From positions 1 to 64,000 of the forward strand of contig JAGOVA010000002.1 of assembly GCA_018061005.1 (NCBI GenBank): DNA of 64,000 bases. The letters are read 5' to 3'. A program made the translations under genes and the position numbers. Within the stretch, counting starts at the first letter, position 1; every line of letters begins with the position of its first letter. Shown one piece after another: positions 39,327-47,749 of this stretch. The notes under the pieces were generated by a model, which was not told the DNA's origin, made no database searches, and saw nothing but the letters and a program-made list of their open reading frames with translations. The DNA comes from Sterolibacterium sp. Lineage in GTDB: Bacteria; Pseudomonadota; Gammaproteobacteria; Burkholderiales; Rhodocyclaceae.

Positions 39327-39392
39327 GGGGTCAGGTCTTTAATTATCATATTTTTCATTTTGAAAATGTGATAATTAAAGACCTGACCCCAT
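39327..39392. repeat. Near-perfect palindrome of the RAYT-linked family inside the fli operon
   Basis: Left arm from 39327 (one change, ATCATATT for ATCACATT), right arm 39363-39392 in inverted orientation, with a short AT-rich loop. It lies entirely in the 93-bp gap between fliG and fliH, within an otherwise tightly packed operon. Confidence 0.95.
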
Positions 39393-39408
39393 AATCTCCA
39401 TAATCCCC

Positions 39409-40089
39409 ATGAGCCAAGATATGGATACTGCGGATGAGGATGCCTGGACGCCTTGGCAGCTGGCGAGTTTCGACACGCCTGGCATTGCGGGCTCTGCTTC
39501 GGGCGCACCGCAAAATCCGGCCACGGCCAGCGCACTGCCTGCGGCTACGCTTGAGGAGATCGCGCGTTTGCGTCAGAAGGCCGAAGCCGAAGGACGGACG
39601 GCCGGGCTGGCGGCGGGTTATGCTGCCGGTTACGCTGAGGGGCAGCAGCAGGCGCGCCATGAGGCGGTGCAGCTCGCCGCCCTGATCAGTCAGCTTGATC
39701 AAGCACTGAATACGCTGGATCAGCAGGTGGCCGACGAAATACTGGCGTTGTCGCTGGAGCTTGCCCGGCAGGTCATCCGCCACAGCCTCACGGTGCAGCC
39801 CGCACTGATCCTCGACATTCTGCGCGAGGCACTGGCGCAATCCCATCACACGCACGCCACGATTTCGGTGCATCCGGAAGATGCGGCATTGATCCGTCGT
39901 CATGCAGACGAATTACTGAACCACAGCGGCCACCGCCTGCGCGAGGATCCACGTTTGCAGCGCGGTGGCTGCCTCATCGATGCCGGTGGCGGGCAGATTG
40001 ATGCCAGCCTGGAAACCCGTTGGCGACGTGTGGTTGAAACGCTAGGCAGTGATACCCCCTGGCTGGCCAGCGACACGCCGACGGAATGA
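39409..40089 (+). CDS. fliH: Flagellar assembly protein FliH
   Basis: 226 aa. FliH binds FliI and tethers it to the export gate. The hallmark glycine-rich GxxxG/A helix is present ([20 protein letters not shown], about 65-84), followed by the helix [20 protein letters not shown] and the beta-domain ([19 protein letters not shown], then [20 protein letters not shown]). The N-terminus ([19 protein letters not shown]) is typical. It follows the palindrome, so its translation start is about 16 bases after the repeat. No strong ribosome site is seen. fliI starts four bases after its stop. Confidence 0.95.
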   Translation: MSQDMDTADEDAWTPWQLASFDTPGIAGSASGAPQNPATASALPAATLEEIARLRQKAEAEGRTAGLAAGYAAGYAEGQQQARHEAVQLAALISQLDQALNTLDQQVADEILALSLELARQVIRHSLTVQPALILDILREALAQSHHTHATISVHPEDAALIRRHADELLNHSGHRLREDPRLQRGGCLIDAGGGQIDASLETRWRRVVETLGSDTPWLASDTPTE

Positions 40090-40093
40090 CCTC

Positions 40094-41563
40094 ATGAGCC
40101 ACGATGCGGCCGACAGCGAGGTGAGCCCCCAGCCGCAGGGTGATGTGGGTGACGACAATCCCCATCTCGTCAAATGGCAGCAGTTCCTGCAGGACTGCCG
40201 CAGCCAGATCAGCCAGGCGACACCTTTTCAGACTTACGGGCGACTGACGCGCATCAACGGGCTGGTGATGGAGGCGACGGGGATCAAATTGCCGCTGGGT
40301 GCCAGTTGCAGCATCCAGGTACCCGGTGGCCGGGAGGTTGAAGCCGAAGTGGTTGGTTTTTCCGGCGAGAAACTGTTCATGATGCCTTGCGAGGACGTGC
40401 AGGGACTCGCGCCGGGGGCGTTGATCACCCCGTTGGAAAGTACCGTCAGCCCGCCGATACCCGGTGCGCGCCCGACGCTGCAGCGTCGCCACATCGATCG
40501 CACCAAACGCGTGCCGGTGGGGGATGCCCTGCTCGGTCGCGTGCTCGACAGCAACGGCCGCCCGCTCGACGGCCTGGGGCCGCTCAATGCGTCGCAGACA
40601 CGCTCCTTGCAAAGCCGCCCGATCAACCCGCTGTCGCGCGCGCCGATCAGCCATAGCCTGGATGTCGGCATCCGCGCCATCAACGCGCTGCTCACTGTCG
40701 GCAAAGGGCAGCGACTCGGCTTGTTTGCCGGTTCTGGCGTGGGCAAGAGCGTGCTGCTGGGGATGATGGCGCGCTATACGGAAGCCGAAATCATCGTCGT
40801 TGGCCTGATTGGCGAACGCGGCCGTGAGGTCAAGGAGTTCATCGAACAGATCCTCGGCGAGGAAGGCTTGCGACGTTCGGTCGTGGTCGCCGCACCGGCC
40901 GACACCAGTCCCTTGATGCGTCTGCAGGGGGCGAGCTACGCGACCACCATCGCCGAAGCCTTCCGCGACCAGGGGCGGCAGGTGCTGCTCATCATGGACT
41001 CACTAACGCGTTACGCCATGGCGCAGCGTGAAATTGCCTTGGCGATCGGCGAACCACCGGTGACGCGCGGCTATCCACCTTCCGTATTCGCCCGCCTGCC
41101 CGCACTGGTGGAACGCGCCGGTAACGGCCCGGAAGGCGGCGGTTCGATCACCGCGTTCTACACCGTGCTGGCCGAAGGTGATGACCAGCAGGATCCGATT
41201 GCCGACTCGGCACGCGCCATTCTCGATGGCCACTTCGTGCTCTCGCGCACCCTCGCCGATGCGGGGCACTATCCGGCGATTGATATCGAGCAGTCCATCT
41301 CGCGCGCCATGACCAGTCTGATCGACCCGACCCATCTCGATCAGGTGCGCCGCTTCAAGCAGCTTTACTCACGCTACCAGCGCGCCCGCGACCTGATCGC
41401 CGTGGGTGCTTATGCGGCAGGCAGCGATCCGACCCTCGATCTAGCGATACGCCTGCAACCGCTGATGGAGGGCTTTCTTCAACAACGACTGGATGAGCAA
41501 TCCAACTATTCCGGCAGTCTCCATGCGCTGTCGCAATTATTTACAGTGGCCGACACCGCGTAA
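40094..41563 (+). CDS. fliI: Flagellar export ATPase FliI
   Basis: 489 aa from [20 protein letters not shown]; a longer frame overlaps fliH. FliI energises the flagellar export apparatus. The N-terminal ring-forming part ([20 protein letters not shown]), Walker [41 protein letters not shown], Walker [21 protein letters not shown], and the C-terminal [18 protein letters not shown] are all present, as in F1-ATPase beta homologues. It lies downstream of fliH and upstream of fliJ. Confidence 0.97.
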   Translation: MSHDAADSEVSPQPQGDVGDDNPHLVKWQQFLQDCRSQISQATPFQTYGRLTRINGLVMEATGIKLPLGASCSIQVPGGREVEAEVVGFSGEKLFMMPCEDVQGLAPGALITPLESTVSPPIPGARPTLQRRHIDRTKRVPVGDALLGRVLDSNGRPLDGLGPLNASQTRSLQSRPINPLSRAPISHSLDVGIRAINALLTVGKGQRLGLFAGSGVGKSVLLGMMARYTEAEIIVVGLIGERGREVKEFIEQILGEEGLRRSVVVAAPADTSPLMRLQGASYATTIAEAFRDQGRQVLLIMDSLTRYAMAQREIALAIGEPPVTRGYPPSVFARLPALVERAGNGPEGGGSITAFYTVLAEGDDQQDPIADSARAILDGHFVLSRTLADAGHYPAIDIEQSISRAMTSLIDPTHLDQVRRFKQLYSRYQRARDLIAVGAYAAGSDPTLDLAIRLQPLMEGFLQQRLDEQSNYSGSLHALSQLFTVADTA

Positions 41564-41636
41564 CCACCACTATGCACTAAGATAGAGACATCACTAGAGA
41601 TGTCATTCCACGTTTTTCCTCTGCAACATCGCCATC

Positions 41637-42089
41637 GTGAGCCACGCCTTCCCCCTCCAGACCCTGCTTGACCTCTCGCAGTTACGCATGGACGATGCGG
41701 CCAAGCGACTGGGGCAACTGCTGGCCAGCGAACAGGAAGCCAGTGCGCGGCTGCTGCTGTTGCAGCAATACCGAGCCGAGTATCAGGGGCGCTTCATCAG
41801 CAGCAGCCAGCAAGGCATCGGCCGCGATCAGCTCGACAACTACCGCAGTTTCCTCCTGCGACTCGACGAGGCCATCGACCAGGCTCGACAGATGACCGAA
41901 CATTCCCGGCAACGCACCTCGCTAGGACAGCAGGACTGGCTCGACAAACGCGGCCAGGTCAAAGCCTACGACACGCTTTCGCAACGTCATCAGTCCCACC
42001 AGAGCAGCCTGGAAAACCGCAAAGAGCAGAAACTGCTCGACGAACACGCGGCACGCCGCTTCCTGAGCGCGGAAAAAGATTCCTCCTGA
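41637..42089 (+). CDS. fliJ: Flagellar export protein FliJ
   Basis: 150 aa with a GTG start. It is a long two-helix coiled coil: FPLQTLLDLSQLRMDDAAKR and LGQLLASEQEASARLLLLQQ at the front, RLDEAIDQARQMTEHSRQ in the middle, and LENRKEQKLLDEHAARRF at the end. FliJ inserts into the FliI hexamer and helps drive the export gate. There is no clear Shine-Dalgarno before the GTG. A small inverted repeat (GACATC-N6-GATGTC, 41587-41604) lies in the 73-bp gap after fliI. Confidence 0.93.
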   Translation: MSHAFPLQTLLDLSQLRMDDAAKRLGQLLASEQEASARLLLLQQYRAEYQGRFISSSQQGIGRDQLDNYRSFLLRLDEAIDQARQMTEHSRQRTSLGQQDWLDKRGQVKAYDTLSQRHQSHQSSLENRKEQKLLDEHAARRFLSAEKDSS

Positions 42090-42119
42090 AGATTCCTCCT
42101 GATCCGGCAAAAATCAAAC

Positions 42120-42135
42120 TGGCACGCACCTTGCA
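42120..42135 (+). promoter_or_regulatory. Sigma-54 promoter of fliK
   Basis: TGGCACGCACCTTGCA matches the consensus TGGCAC-N5-TTGCA at every conserved base, with GG and GC 10 bases apart. It lies 52 bases before the fliK ATG and divides the fliFGHIJ and fliKLMNOPQR units. Confidence 0.93.
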
Positions 42136-42186
42136 TTACGAAGGGCAACCGACCGTTCCCAACGGCTCTTCGACAAGGAATGCATC

Positions 42187-43800
42187 ATGCCGGAATCTGC
42201 CCTGCTCCCCTCATTCGCTGCGTCCAGCGCTGCGCCCCCCAAGACAGCCTCGCGTTACAGCAGCGGCAACGCCTCGGCCACCACGGCAGGGCTTGCCGCC
42301 CGCAACGATGCCCCGGCAAAAGAATCGGGGAACGGCAGCTTTGCCAGCGTCCTGAAACGTCAGACGAATCAGGCCGCCCCATCGGTTCGTTCCAGCTCAT
42401 CCAGCTCACCCGCCCCATCCAGCTCACCCGCCAACGCCGAGCCCGCGTCGACGCCCCCCCCCACAGACGGCGCAGCCCCCATTGCGGAGGCTGCGCGTAG
42501 CGCGCAAACCGCTACGGCCACGCCCTTCGCCCCCCGCATCCCCTTGCTCGCAGCGGCCGCAGCCGAAGCCGACGAAGCGCATGCCGCACGCCCGCTCACA
42601 TTGGTAGCACTCCTGAACCACAGCACCGATGAGCGGCCAGCGGATGAGATAGCCGTGGCGGCTACCGACAGCGCGGCATCGCCCAGCACCGCCGTGGCGA
42701 TGACTGCAGAGGCCGGAACCGACCTATCGCCGAAGATACCCGTGACGCAGCATTCGACCATCACGCCTGACACCACCCGCGCAAGCGAGGCCACCTCACG
42801 CGCCGAATCCCGGGACGATGACAGTTCCACGCTGACCGATGCCGCCGCCGTCACGGCACTCATGGCATTCTTCGCCCCGGCCACCCCGGCCACTGCACCC
42901 CAGCGGACTGACAGAAACCCCGATGAAACGCTCGCACGCAGCCTGCCCCTCGCGGCCAACCCGCGCGCTAGCGACAACGATCCCAACAATATCCCCCGCC
43001 TTCTGCCGGAGAAACATGACAGCGCAGCGGCAGGCAGCGATGAAAACCGCCACGACGACACTGCGGCAGAATTTGCCGCACAGCAGCCATTAACGGCAGC
43101 CACTGAACGCCCTGCGGCCAGCACATCCGGCAATTCCAGCAAATCCAGCAACATCGCGTCCCTCAGCGCCACGCCGCTCGACGCAGCACTGGCACAGGGC
43201 AAAGAAAATGGCGCGACGACGGGTGAGATCCGTTTCGATCAAACACTCCAGGCCGCACAAACTGCACACACTGCACACACTGCGTCTTCCGGTCTCGGCG
43301 CGCTGAATGAAACCGGCCTGCGCGGTGCGAACCACGCTGAGGTTCCGCTCAAGATCGAAACCCCAGTCGGCACCCGTGGCTGGGAACATGAAGTCGGCGA
43401 CAAGCTGGTCTGGATGGCCGGTCGCCAGGAACAGCGTGCCGAACTGGTGCTCAACCCCCCGCAACTCGGCCGCGTGGAGGTTTCCATCCACCTGAAGGGC
43501 GACCAGGCCAGTGCCACCTTTGTGGCCGCCAACCCGATCGTGCGTGAGGCACTGGCCGAAGCACTGCCGCGCCTGCGTGAAATGTTCGCGGATGCGGGTC
43601 TGAGCCTGGGGCAAGCCCACGTCGGCGCCGATTCAGGCCGCAACCACCCCGAACAATCTGCGGCGAACTGGGAAAACAGGGAGGATTCCTCACGTTTTTC
43701 TGGCGCACTGGAACCGCTGACTGACGGTAACATGTCACACTTGAACGGATCGCCTTCATGGCCGAGACAAGGTCGCGGGCTGGTCGACACCTTTGCCTGA
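42187..43800 (+). CDS. fliK: Flagellar hook-length control protein FliK
   Basis: 537 aa. FliK measures hook length and triggers the export switch at FlhB. Residues 1 to about 370 are Ala/Ser/Thr/Pro-rich and disordered, with a 9-bp tandem repeat giving TAHTAHTA. The conserved C-terminal Flg_hook domain (about 385-490) contains WEHEVGDKLVWMAGRQEQRA, ELVLNPPQLGRVEVSIHLKG, and LREMFADAGLSLGQAHVGAD. AAGGAA precedes the ATG by six bases. A strong sigma-54 promoter lies upstream, and fliL follows 89 bp downstream. Another FliK-like gene lies at 23828. Confidence 0.93.
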   Translation: MPESALLPSFAASSAAPPKTASRYSSGNASATTAGLAARNDAPAKESGNGSFASVLKRQTNQAAPSVRSSSSSSPAPSSSPANAEPASTPPPTDGAAPIAEAARSAQTATATPFAPRIPLLAAAAAEADEAHAARPLTLVALLNHSTDERPADEIAVAATDSAASPSTAVAMTAEAGTDLSPKIPVTQHSTITPDTTRASEATSRAESRDDDSSTLTDAAAVTALMAFFAPATPATAPQRTDRNPDETLARSLPLAANPRASDNDPNNIPRLLPEKHDSAAAGSDENRHDDTAAEFAAQQPLTAATERPAASTSGNSSKSSNIASLSATPLDAALAQGKENGATTGEIRFDQTLQAAQTAHTAHTASSGLGALNETGLRGANHAEVPLKIETPVGTRGWEHEVGDKLVWMAGRQEQRAELVLNPPQLGRVEVSIHLKGDQASATFVAANPIVREALAEALPRLREMFADAGLSLGQAHVGADSGRNHPEQSAANWENREDSSRFSGALEPLTDGNMSHLNGSPSWPRQGRGLVDTFA

Positions 43801-43889
43801 TCCACGCCCCGTGCCATACTCACCCGCATGAACAGCCGCTGCGGCTGGTGCTCTGAACCCGACCGCAGCGAACGACACGAGGAAACAGC

Positions 43890-44447
43890 ATGGCCAAAGC
43901 CCCCGAAAAAGCCGAAGCAAACGAAGCCGCCGCGCCCCCTGCCAAGAGCAAAAAAACGCTGATCATCATCATCGTTGCCGTTGTTCTGGTGCTGGTCATC
44001 GGTGCGGCCATGATCCTCATGAAAAAAAGCCACCCGCCCGCCGAAGGCGAAGAAGGCAAGACCGAAAAGGTCGAGAAAGCCAAGAAAAAACCGGATGCCC
44101 CACCGATCGTCGTCAAGCTCGACCAATTCACCGTCAAGCTGCAGCCCGACGAAGGCAAGCCGGAACAATACATGCAGACCACGGCTGAAATGGAAGTGCA
44201 GGACAACGCCGCCGCCGAACATATCAAGGTTTATATGTCGAGGATCCGCGCCAAAATCCTGCTGATCCTGCTGGGCAAAACACCTTCTGAAATCTCCACG
44301 CCGCAGGGTATCGAACTGCTCACCACCGAAATCCGCAACGAGGTGAATACCATCCTCGATGGCACGGTACGCCCGCCCGGCACGCTCAAGGCCGGCGAGG
44401 ATGATGCGGTGCGCGCCGTCTATCTCACCCAGTTCATTGTGCAGTAA
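43890..44447 (+). CDS. fliL: Flagellar basal-body-associated protein FliL
   Basis: 185 aa. A short Lys/Glu/Ala-rich cytosolic tail is followed by one membrane segment (KTLIIIIVAVVLVLVIGAAM, about 28-47), a charged linker and the periplasmic FliL domain (APPIVVKLDQFTVKLQPD-like region, then YMQTTAEMEVQDNAAAEHIK, LLILLGKTPSEISTPQGIEL, and AVYLTQFIVQ at the end). FliL supports stators around the motor. GAGGAAA precedes the ATG. It is 18 bp upstream of fliM. Confidence 0.95.
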   Translation: MAKAPEKAEANEAAAPPAKSKKTLIIIIVAVVLVLVIGAAMILMKKSHPPAEGEEGKTEKVEKAKKKPDAPPIVVKLDQFTVKLQPDEGKPEQYMQTTAEMEVQDNAAAEHIKVYMSRIRAKILLILLGKTPSEISTPQGIELLTTEIRNEVNTILDGTVRPPGTLKAGEDDAVRAVYLTQFIVQ

Positions 44448-44465
44448 GCACAAAACCCAGACCGC

Positions 44466-45470
44466 ATGAGCCAGGATTTTCTCTCCCAGGAAGAAGTCGA
44501 TGCCCTGCTCAAGGGCGTCACGGGGGAAGCCGATGAAGCCCCGGCGGAAGCGGCCGCCGAAGGCAACGTGCGCGCCTACGACATTGGTCGTCAGGAACGC
44601 ATCGTGCGCGGCCGCATGCCGACGCTCGAACTCATCAACGAACGTTTTGCACGCTATCTGCGGATCGGCCTGTTCAACTACATGCGGCGTAACGCCGAAG
44701 TTTCGGTTGGCCCGATCCGCGTCCAGAAATACAGCGAATTCGTCCGCAACCTGGTCGTGCCCACCAATCTGAACATGGTGCAAGCCAAACCCTTGCGCGG
44801 CACCTGCCTGTTTGTGCTCGATCCCAACCTGGTGTTTCTGGTCATCGACAATATGTTCGGTGGCGATGGTCGTTTCCATACCCGTGTTGAAGGCCGCGAT
44901 TTCACGCCCACCGAGCAGCGCATCATCCAGGGCTTGCTGAAAACCGTGTTCACCGAATACGAAAAATCCTGGAAACCGATCTTCCCGCTGAGCTTCGAGT
45001 ATGTGCGTTCGGAAATGAACACGCAGTTCGCCAATATCGCCACGCCCTCGGAAATCGTGGTGGCCGTGACCTTCACCATCGAGTTTTCCGGCGCTGCTTC
45101 GGAAATGCACATCTGCCTGCCCTACTCGATGATCGAACCGATCCGCGACACGCTCTACAGCAGCCTGCACAGCGAGCAGCTTTCGTCCGACAAACGCTGG
45201 ACGGGACTATTGCGTCAGCAACTCAAAACCGCCACGGTCGAACTGGTCGCCCCGCTAGGGCAAACCGAAATCACGCTCCGGCAGATCATGGACATGAAAG
45301 TGGGCGACATCATCCCCCTCGATATCGATGAATCCCTGACTGTGGCCGTGCATGGTGCGCCCGTGCTATCCGCCCGCTACGGCGTCAAGAATGGCCAGTA
45401 CGCGCTTAAAATCGATCAATTCCTCGCCCAGGACACTCCTCAGGGCACGCCACAGGAAACCCCATCATGA
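44466..45470 (+). CDS. fliM: Flagellar motor switch protein FliM
   Basis: 334 aa. FliM forms the C-ring wall and binds CheY-P through its N-terminus (MSQDFLSQEEVDALLKGVTG, the usual LSQxEVDALL motif). The central CheC-like domain has GRMPTLELINERFARYLRI, TPTEQRIIQGLLKTVFTEYE and YVRSEMNTQFANIATPSEI. The C-terminal SpoA domain ends PVLSARYGVKNGQYALKIDQ. The start is 18 bp after fliL, and the stop overlaps the fliN start by four bases. Confidence 0.97.
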   Translation: MSQDFLSQEEVDALLKGVTGEADEAPAEAAAEGNVRAYDIGRQERIVRGRMPTLELINERFARYLRIGLFNYMRRNAEVSVGPIRVQKYSEFVRNLVVPTNLNMVQAKPLRGTCLFVLDPNLVFLVIDNMFGGDGRFHTRVEGRDFTPTEQRIIQGLLKTVFTEYEKSWKPIFPLSFEYVRSEMNTQFANIATPSEIVVAVTFTIEFSGAASEMHICLPYSMIEPIRDTLYSSLHSEQLSSDKRWTGLLRQQLKTATVELVAPLGQTEITLRQIMDMKVGDIIPLDIDESLTVAVHGAPVLSARYGVKNGQYALKIDQFLAQDTPQGTPQETPS

Positions 45471-45877
45471 CAGATGAATCACAGGTAAGCGACGACGACT
45501 GGGCGGCCGCCATGGGCGAGCAAAGCGCCGTTGAATCCGCGCAGACCGAAGCCCAGGCGGCCACCGCCAAAGTCTTCGAGCAGTTCGGCGATGACAGCTC
45601 GAAATCCGGCAATCTCAGCGACTTTGGCATGATCCTCGACATCCCGGTCAGCCTGACCGTGGAACTCGGTCGCACGCGCATCGCCATCCGCGACCTGCTG
45701 CAACTAGCGCATGGATCGGTGGTCGAACTTGAAGGCATGGCGGGCGAACCGATGGACGTACTGGTCAACGGCACGCTGATCGCCCAAGGCGAAGTGGTGG
45801 TGGTGAACGAACGTTTCGGCATCCGCCTGACCGACATCATCACGCCCGCCGAGCGCATGAACAAACTGAACCGCTGA
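45467..45877 (+). CDS. fliN: Flagellar motor switch protein FliN
   Basis: 136 aa. The N-terminal half is acidic and variable (SQVSDDDWAAAMGEQSAVES). The C-terminal SpoA domain (about 65-130) is canonical: MILDIPVSLTVELGRTRIAI, DLLQLAHGSVVELEGMAGEP, MDVLVNGTLIAQGEVVVVNE and FGIRLTDIITP. FliN builds the base of the C ring with FliM. It overlaps fliM by four bases. It ends before a 346-bp gap, so fliO may need its own promoter. Confidence 0.96.
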   Translation: MTDESQVSDDDWAAAMGEQSAVESAQTEAQAATAKVFEQFGDDSSKSGNLSDFGMILDIPVSLTVELGRTRIAIRDLLQLAHGSVVELEGMAGEPMDVLVNGTLIAQGEVVVVNERFGIRLTDIITPAERMNKLNR

Positions 45878-46223
45878 CGCTGATCGCAGGATAAATCCTG
45901 AACAGCGGATTGAACCGGATTGAACCGGATTGAGCCCACTTACCCGCGTTTGAAATTGATGTCGCTGCCGCTGCAATACCTTCCTGATTAGCAATGAACG
46001 TCAGCAGGCATCCGGCAGGCCGCAGACACCACACGCCGTTCCCGCTGGGTCCCCGCCTGCGCGGGGATGACAAGCGTTGCTGACCATTCTTTCCAATCAG
46101 AAGCACCTTTGAACCACCGTTCAACCACCGTTGAACCACCATTGCACCGGGAACTGAATTAAGCCGTTTTCGCCCGTTTATTCGCCGACTTGCCAATACA
46201 GCCACGGGTTAAGCTCGCCGGGC
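45878..46223. other. Intergenic region between fliN and fliO carrying a REP-like element
   Basis: The gap interrupts the fli operon. It holds a short direct repeat (GATTGAACCG, about 45910-45930), the segment AGCAATGAACGTCAGCA shared with the element at 25.8 kb, a GC-rich palindrome (TCCCCGCCTGCGCGGGGA, about 46052-46069), the tail TTGCTGACCATTCTTTCCAA, and a run of GAACCACC-type repeats (46110-46145). No RAYT-linked arm was found here. No convincing promoter for fliO was seen. Confidence 0.75.
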
Positions 46224-46694
46224 ATGCAATCTCCGTGCGAGCCGATGAATCCCTATCTGAATTTTCTCGCCTTCATAGGCGCGCTGCCCGTGCTGGCTCG
46301 CGCCGAATCGCTGGCTCCTGCCCCGACCACGCTCCCTTCCGCTGAACCGGGAGGCGGCTGGCTGCAGGTGATTTTTGGCCTGCTGCTGGTCGCGGGCTTA
46401 CTCGCGGCCAGCCTCTACCTGCTCAAACGCCTGGCCGCCCCCCGTGGCGCGGCCGCTTTACTGCGAGTCATTTCAGCTGTTTCACTGGGGCCGCGTGAAC
46501 GGGTTGTCGTCGTCGAAACCGGTGAAACCTGGCTGGTACTGGGCGTGACCGCCACACACATCAGCAAGCTGCACGAACTGCCGCGTCAGAAACTGCCTGA
46601 AACAGAGCTGCCCGGCACATCCACCTCACGCCACTTCAGTGAAGATTTTGCGGCTCGCCTGAAGCAACTCATGGAAAACCGGCATGCGCGCTAA
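46224..46694 (+). CDS. fliO: Flagellar biosynthesis protein FliO
   Basis: 156 aa. FliO is a small membrane scaffold for FliP assembly. A signal-like N-terminus ([20 protein letters not shown]) is followed by a membrane segment ([20 protein letters not shown], about 50-70) and a cytosolic domain: [42 protein letters not shown] at 46224 is used; an internal ATG at 46245 is an alternative. The stop overlaps the fliP start by 11 bases. Confidence 0.92.
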   Translation: MQSPCEPMNPYLNFLAFIGALPVLARAESLAPAPTTLPSAEPGGGWLQVIFGLLLVAGLLAASLYLLKRLAAPRGAAALLRVISAVSLGPRERVVVVETGETWLVLGVTATHISKLHELPRQKLPETELPGTSTSRHFSEDFAARLKQLMENRHAR

Positions 46695-47472
46695 CTCATC
46701 ATTCACCCGCTGGATGCCGACCGGCGGCGCGCTGTTCGCCGTGTTTGCATTATTCGGAATGTTCATGTTCAGCCTTTGGCCCTCAAGCGTCTGGGCACAG
46801 GCCTTGCCTGCCGTGACCAGCACCCCCGCCGCAGGAGGCGGCACGCAATGGTCACTCTCCATCCAGACCCTGCTGATGCTCACCAGCCTGAGCTTTCTAC
46901 CCGCCATCCTGCTGATGATGACCAGCTTCACCCGCATCATCATTGTGTTTTCCCTGCTGCGTAGCGCACTGGGAACCCAATCCTCGCCGCCCAACCAGGT
47001 GCTCGTCGGGCTGGCACTGTTCCTGACCTTTTTCATCATGGCACCGGTCGGCGACAAGATATACAGCGAAGCCTATCTCCCCCTGGCCGAAAACAAAATC
47101 ACCTTCGCCGAAGCCCTCGATCGTGGCGCCGTTCCCTTGCGTGCGTTCATGCTCAAGCAGACCCGCGAACCTGATCTGGCACTATTCACCAAAATTTCCA
47201 AACTCCCCAAACCGGAATCCCCCGAAACCGTCTCGATGCGCGTGCTGATCCCGGCCTTTGTGACTTCGGAACTCAAAACCGCCTTCCAGATCGGCTTCAT
47301 CGTTTTCATCCCCTTCCTCATTATCGACATGGTGGTCGCCTCGGTGCTAATGTCGATGGGGATGATGATGATGTCGCCCGTCATCGTCGCCCTGCCGTTC
47401 AAGATCATGCTGTTCGTCCTGGTCGACGGCTGGACACTGCTGATCGGTTCACTGGTACAAAGTTTCGGATGA
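46684..47472 (+). CDS. fliP: Flagellar export gate protein FliP
   Basis: 262 aa. FliP with FliQ and FliR forms the membrane export channel. It begins with a cleavable signal sequence ([25 protein letters not shown]), as in other FliP proteins. Conserved motifs are [60 protein letters not shown], and the final [20 protein letters not shown]. Four membrane segments are expected in the mature protein. fliQ follows after seven bases. Confidence 0.97.
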   Translation: MRANSSFTRWMPTGGALFAVFALFGMFMFSLWPSSVWAQALPAVTSTPAAGGGTQWSLSIQTLLMLTSLSFLPAILLMMTSFTRIIIVFSLLRSALGTQSSPPNQVLVGLALFLTFFIMAPVGDKIYSEAYLPLAENKITFAEALDRGAVPLRAFMLKQTREPDLALFTKISKLPKPESPETVSMRVLIPAFVTSELKTAFQIGFIVFIPFLIIDMVVASVLMSMGMMMMSPVIVALPFKIMLFVLVDGWTLLIGSLVQSFG

Positions 47473-47479
47473 GCCTGCC

Positions 47480-47749
47480 ATGACCCCCACTACCGTTGTC
47501 GAACTGGGGCGCAATGCCCTGGAAATCCTGCTGCTGATCTCCATGCCCCTGTTCATCGTGGCACTCGCAGTGGGTCTGCTGGTCAGCATTTTTCAGGCAG
47601 CCACCCAGATCAATGAAGCGACCCTGTCCTTCGTCCCCAAGCTGGTCGCCATTTTTGTCACCCTGATCGCAGCTGGGCCGTGGATGCTAACGGTGATGAC
47701 CGACTACATGCGCCGCCTCTACGAAAGCATTCCGAACCTGATCGGATGA
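47480..47749 (+). CDS. fliQ: Flagellar export gate protein FliQ
   Basis: 89 aa with two membrane helices. The family signature is clear: ALEILLLISMPLFIVALAVG, LLVSIFQAATQINEATLSFV, PKLVAIFVTLIAAGPWML. FliQ packs around the FliP-FliR core of the export gate. The stop overlaps the fliR start (GGATGA), so the two are translationally coupled. Confidence 0.97.
   Translation: MTPTTVVELGRNALEILLLISMPLFIVALAVGLLVSIFQAATQINEATLSFVPKLVAIFVTLIAAGPWMLTVMTDYMRRLYESIPNLIG

Noticed and set aside
40049-40093. Upstream start for fliI within fliH
   Set aside because: It would overlap fliH by 41 bases and adds non-homologous sequence; the ATG at 40094 is four bases after the fliH stop.
43239-45170. 643-aa open frame antisense to fliK, fliL and fliM
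   Set aside because: Long antisense frames are expected in high-GC coding DNA; it spans three well-conserved genes and shows no family features.
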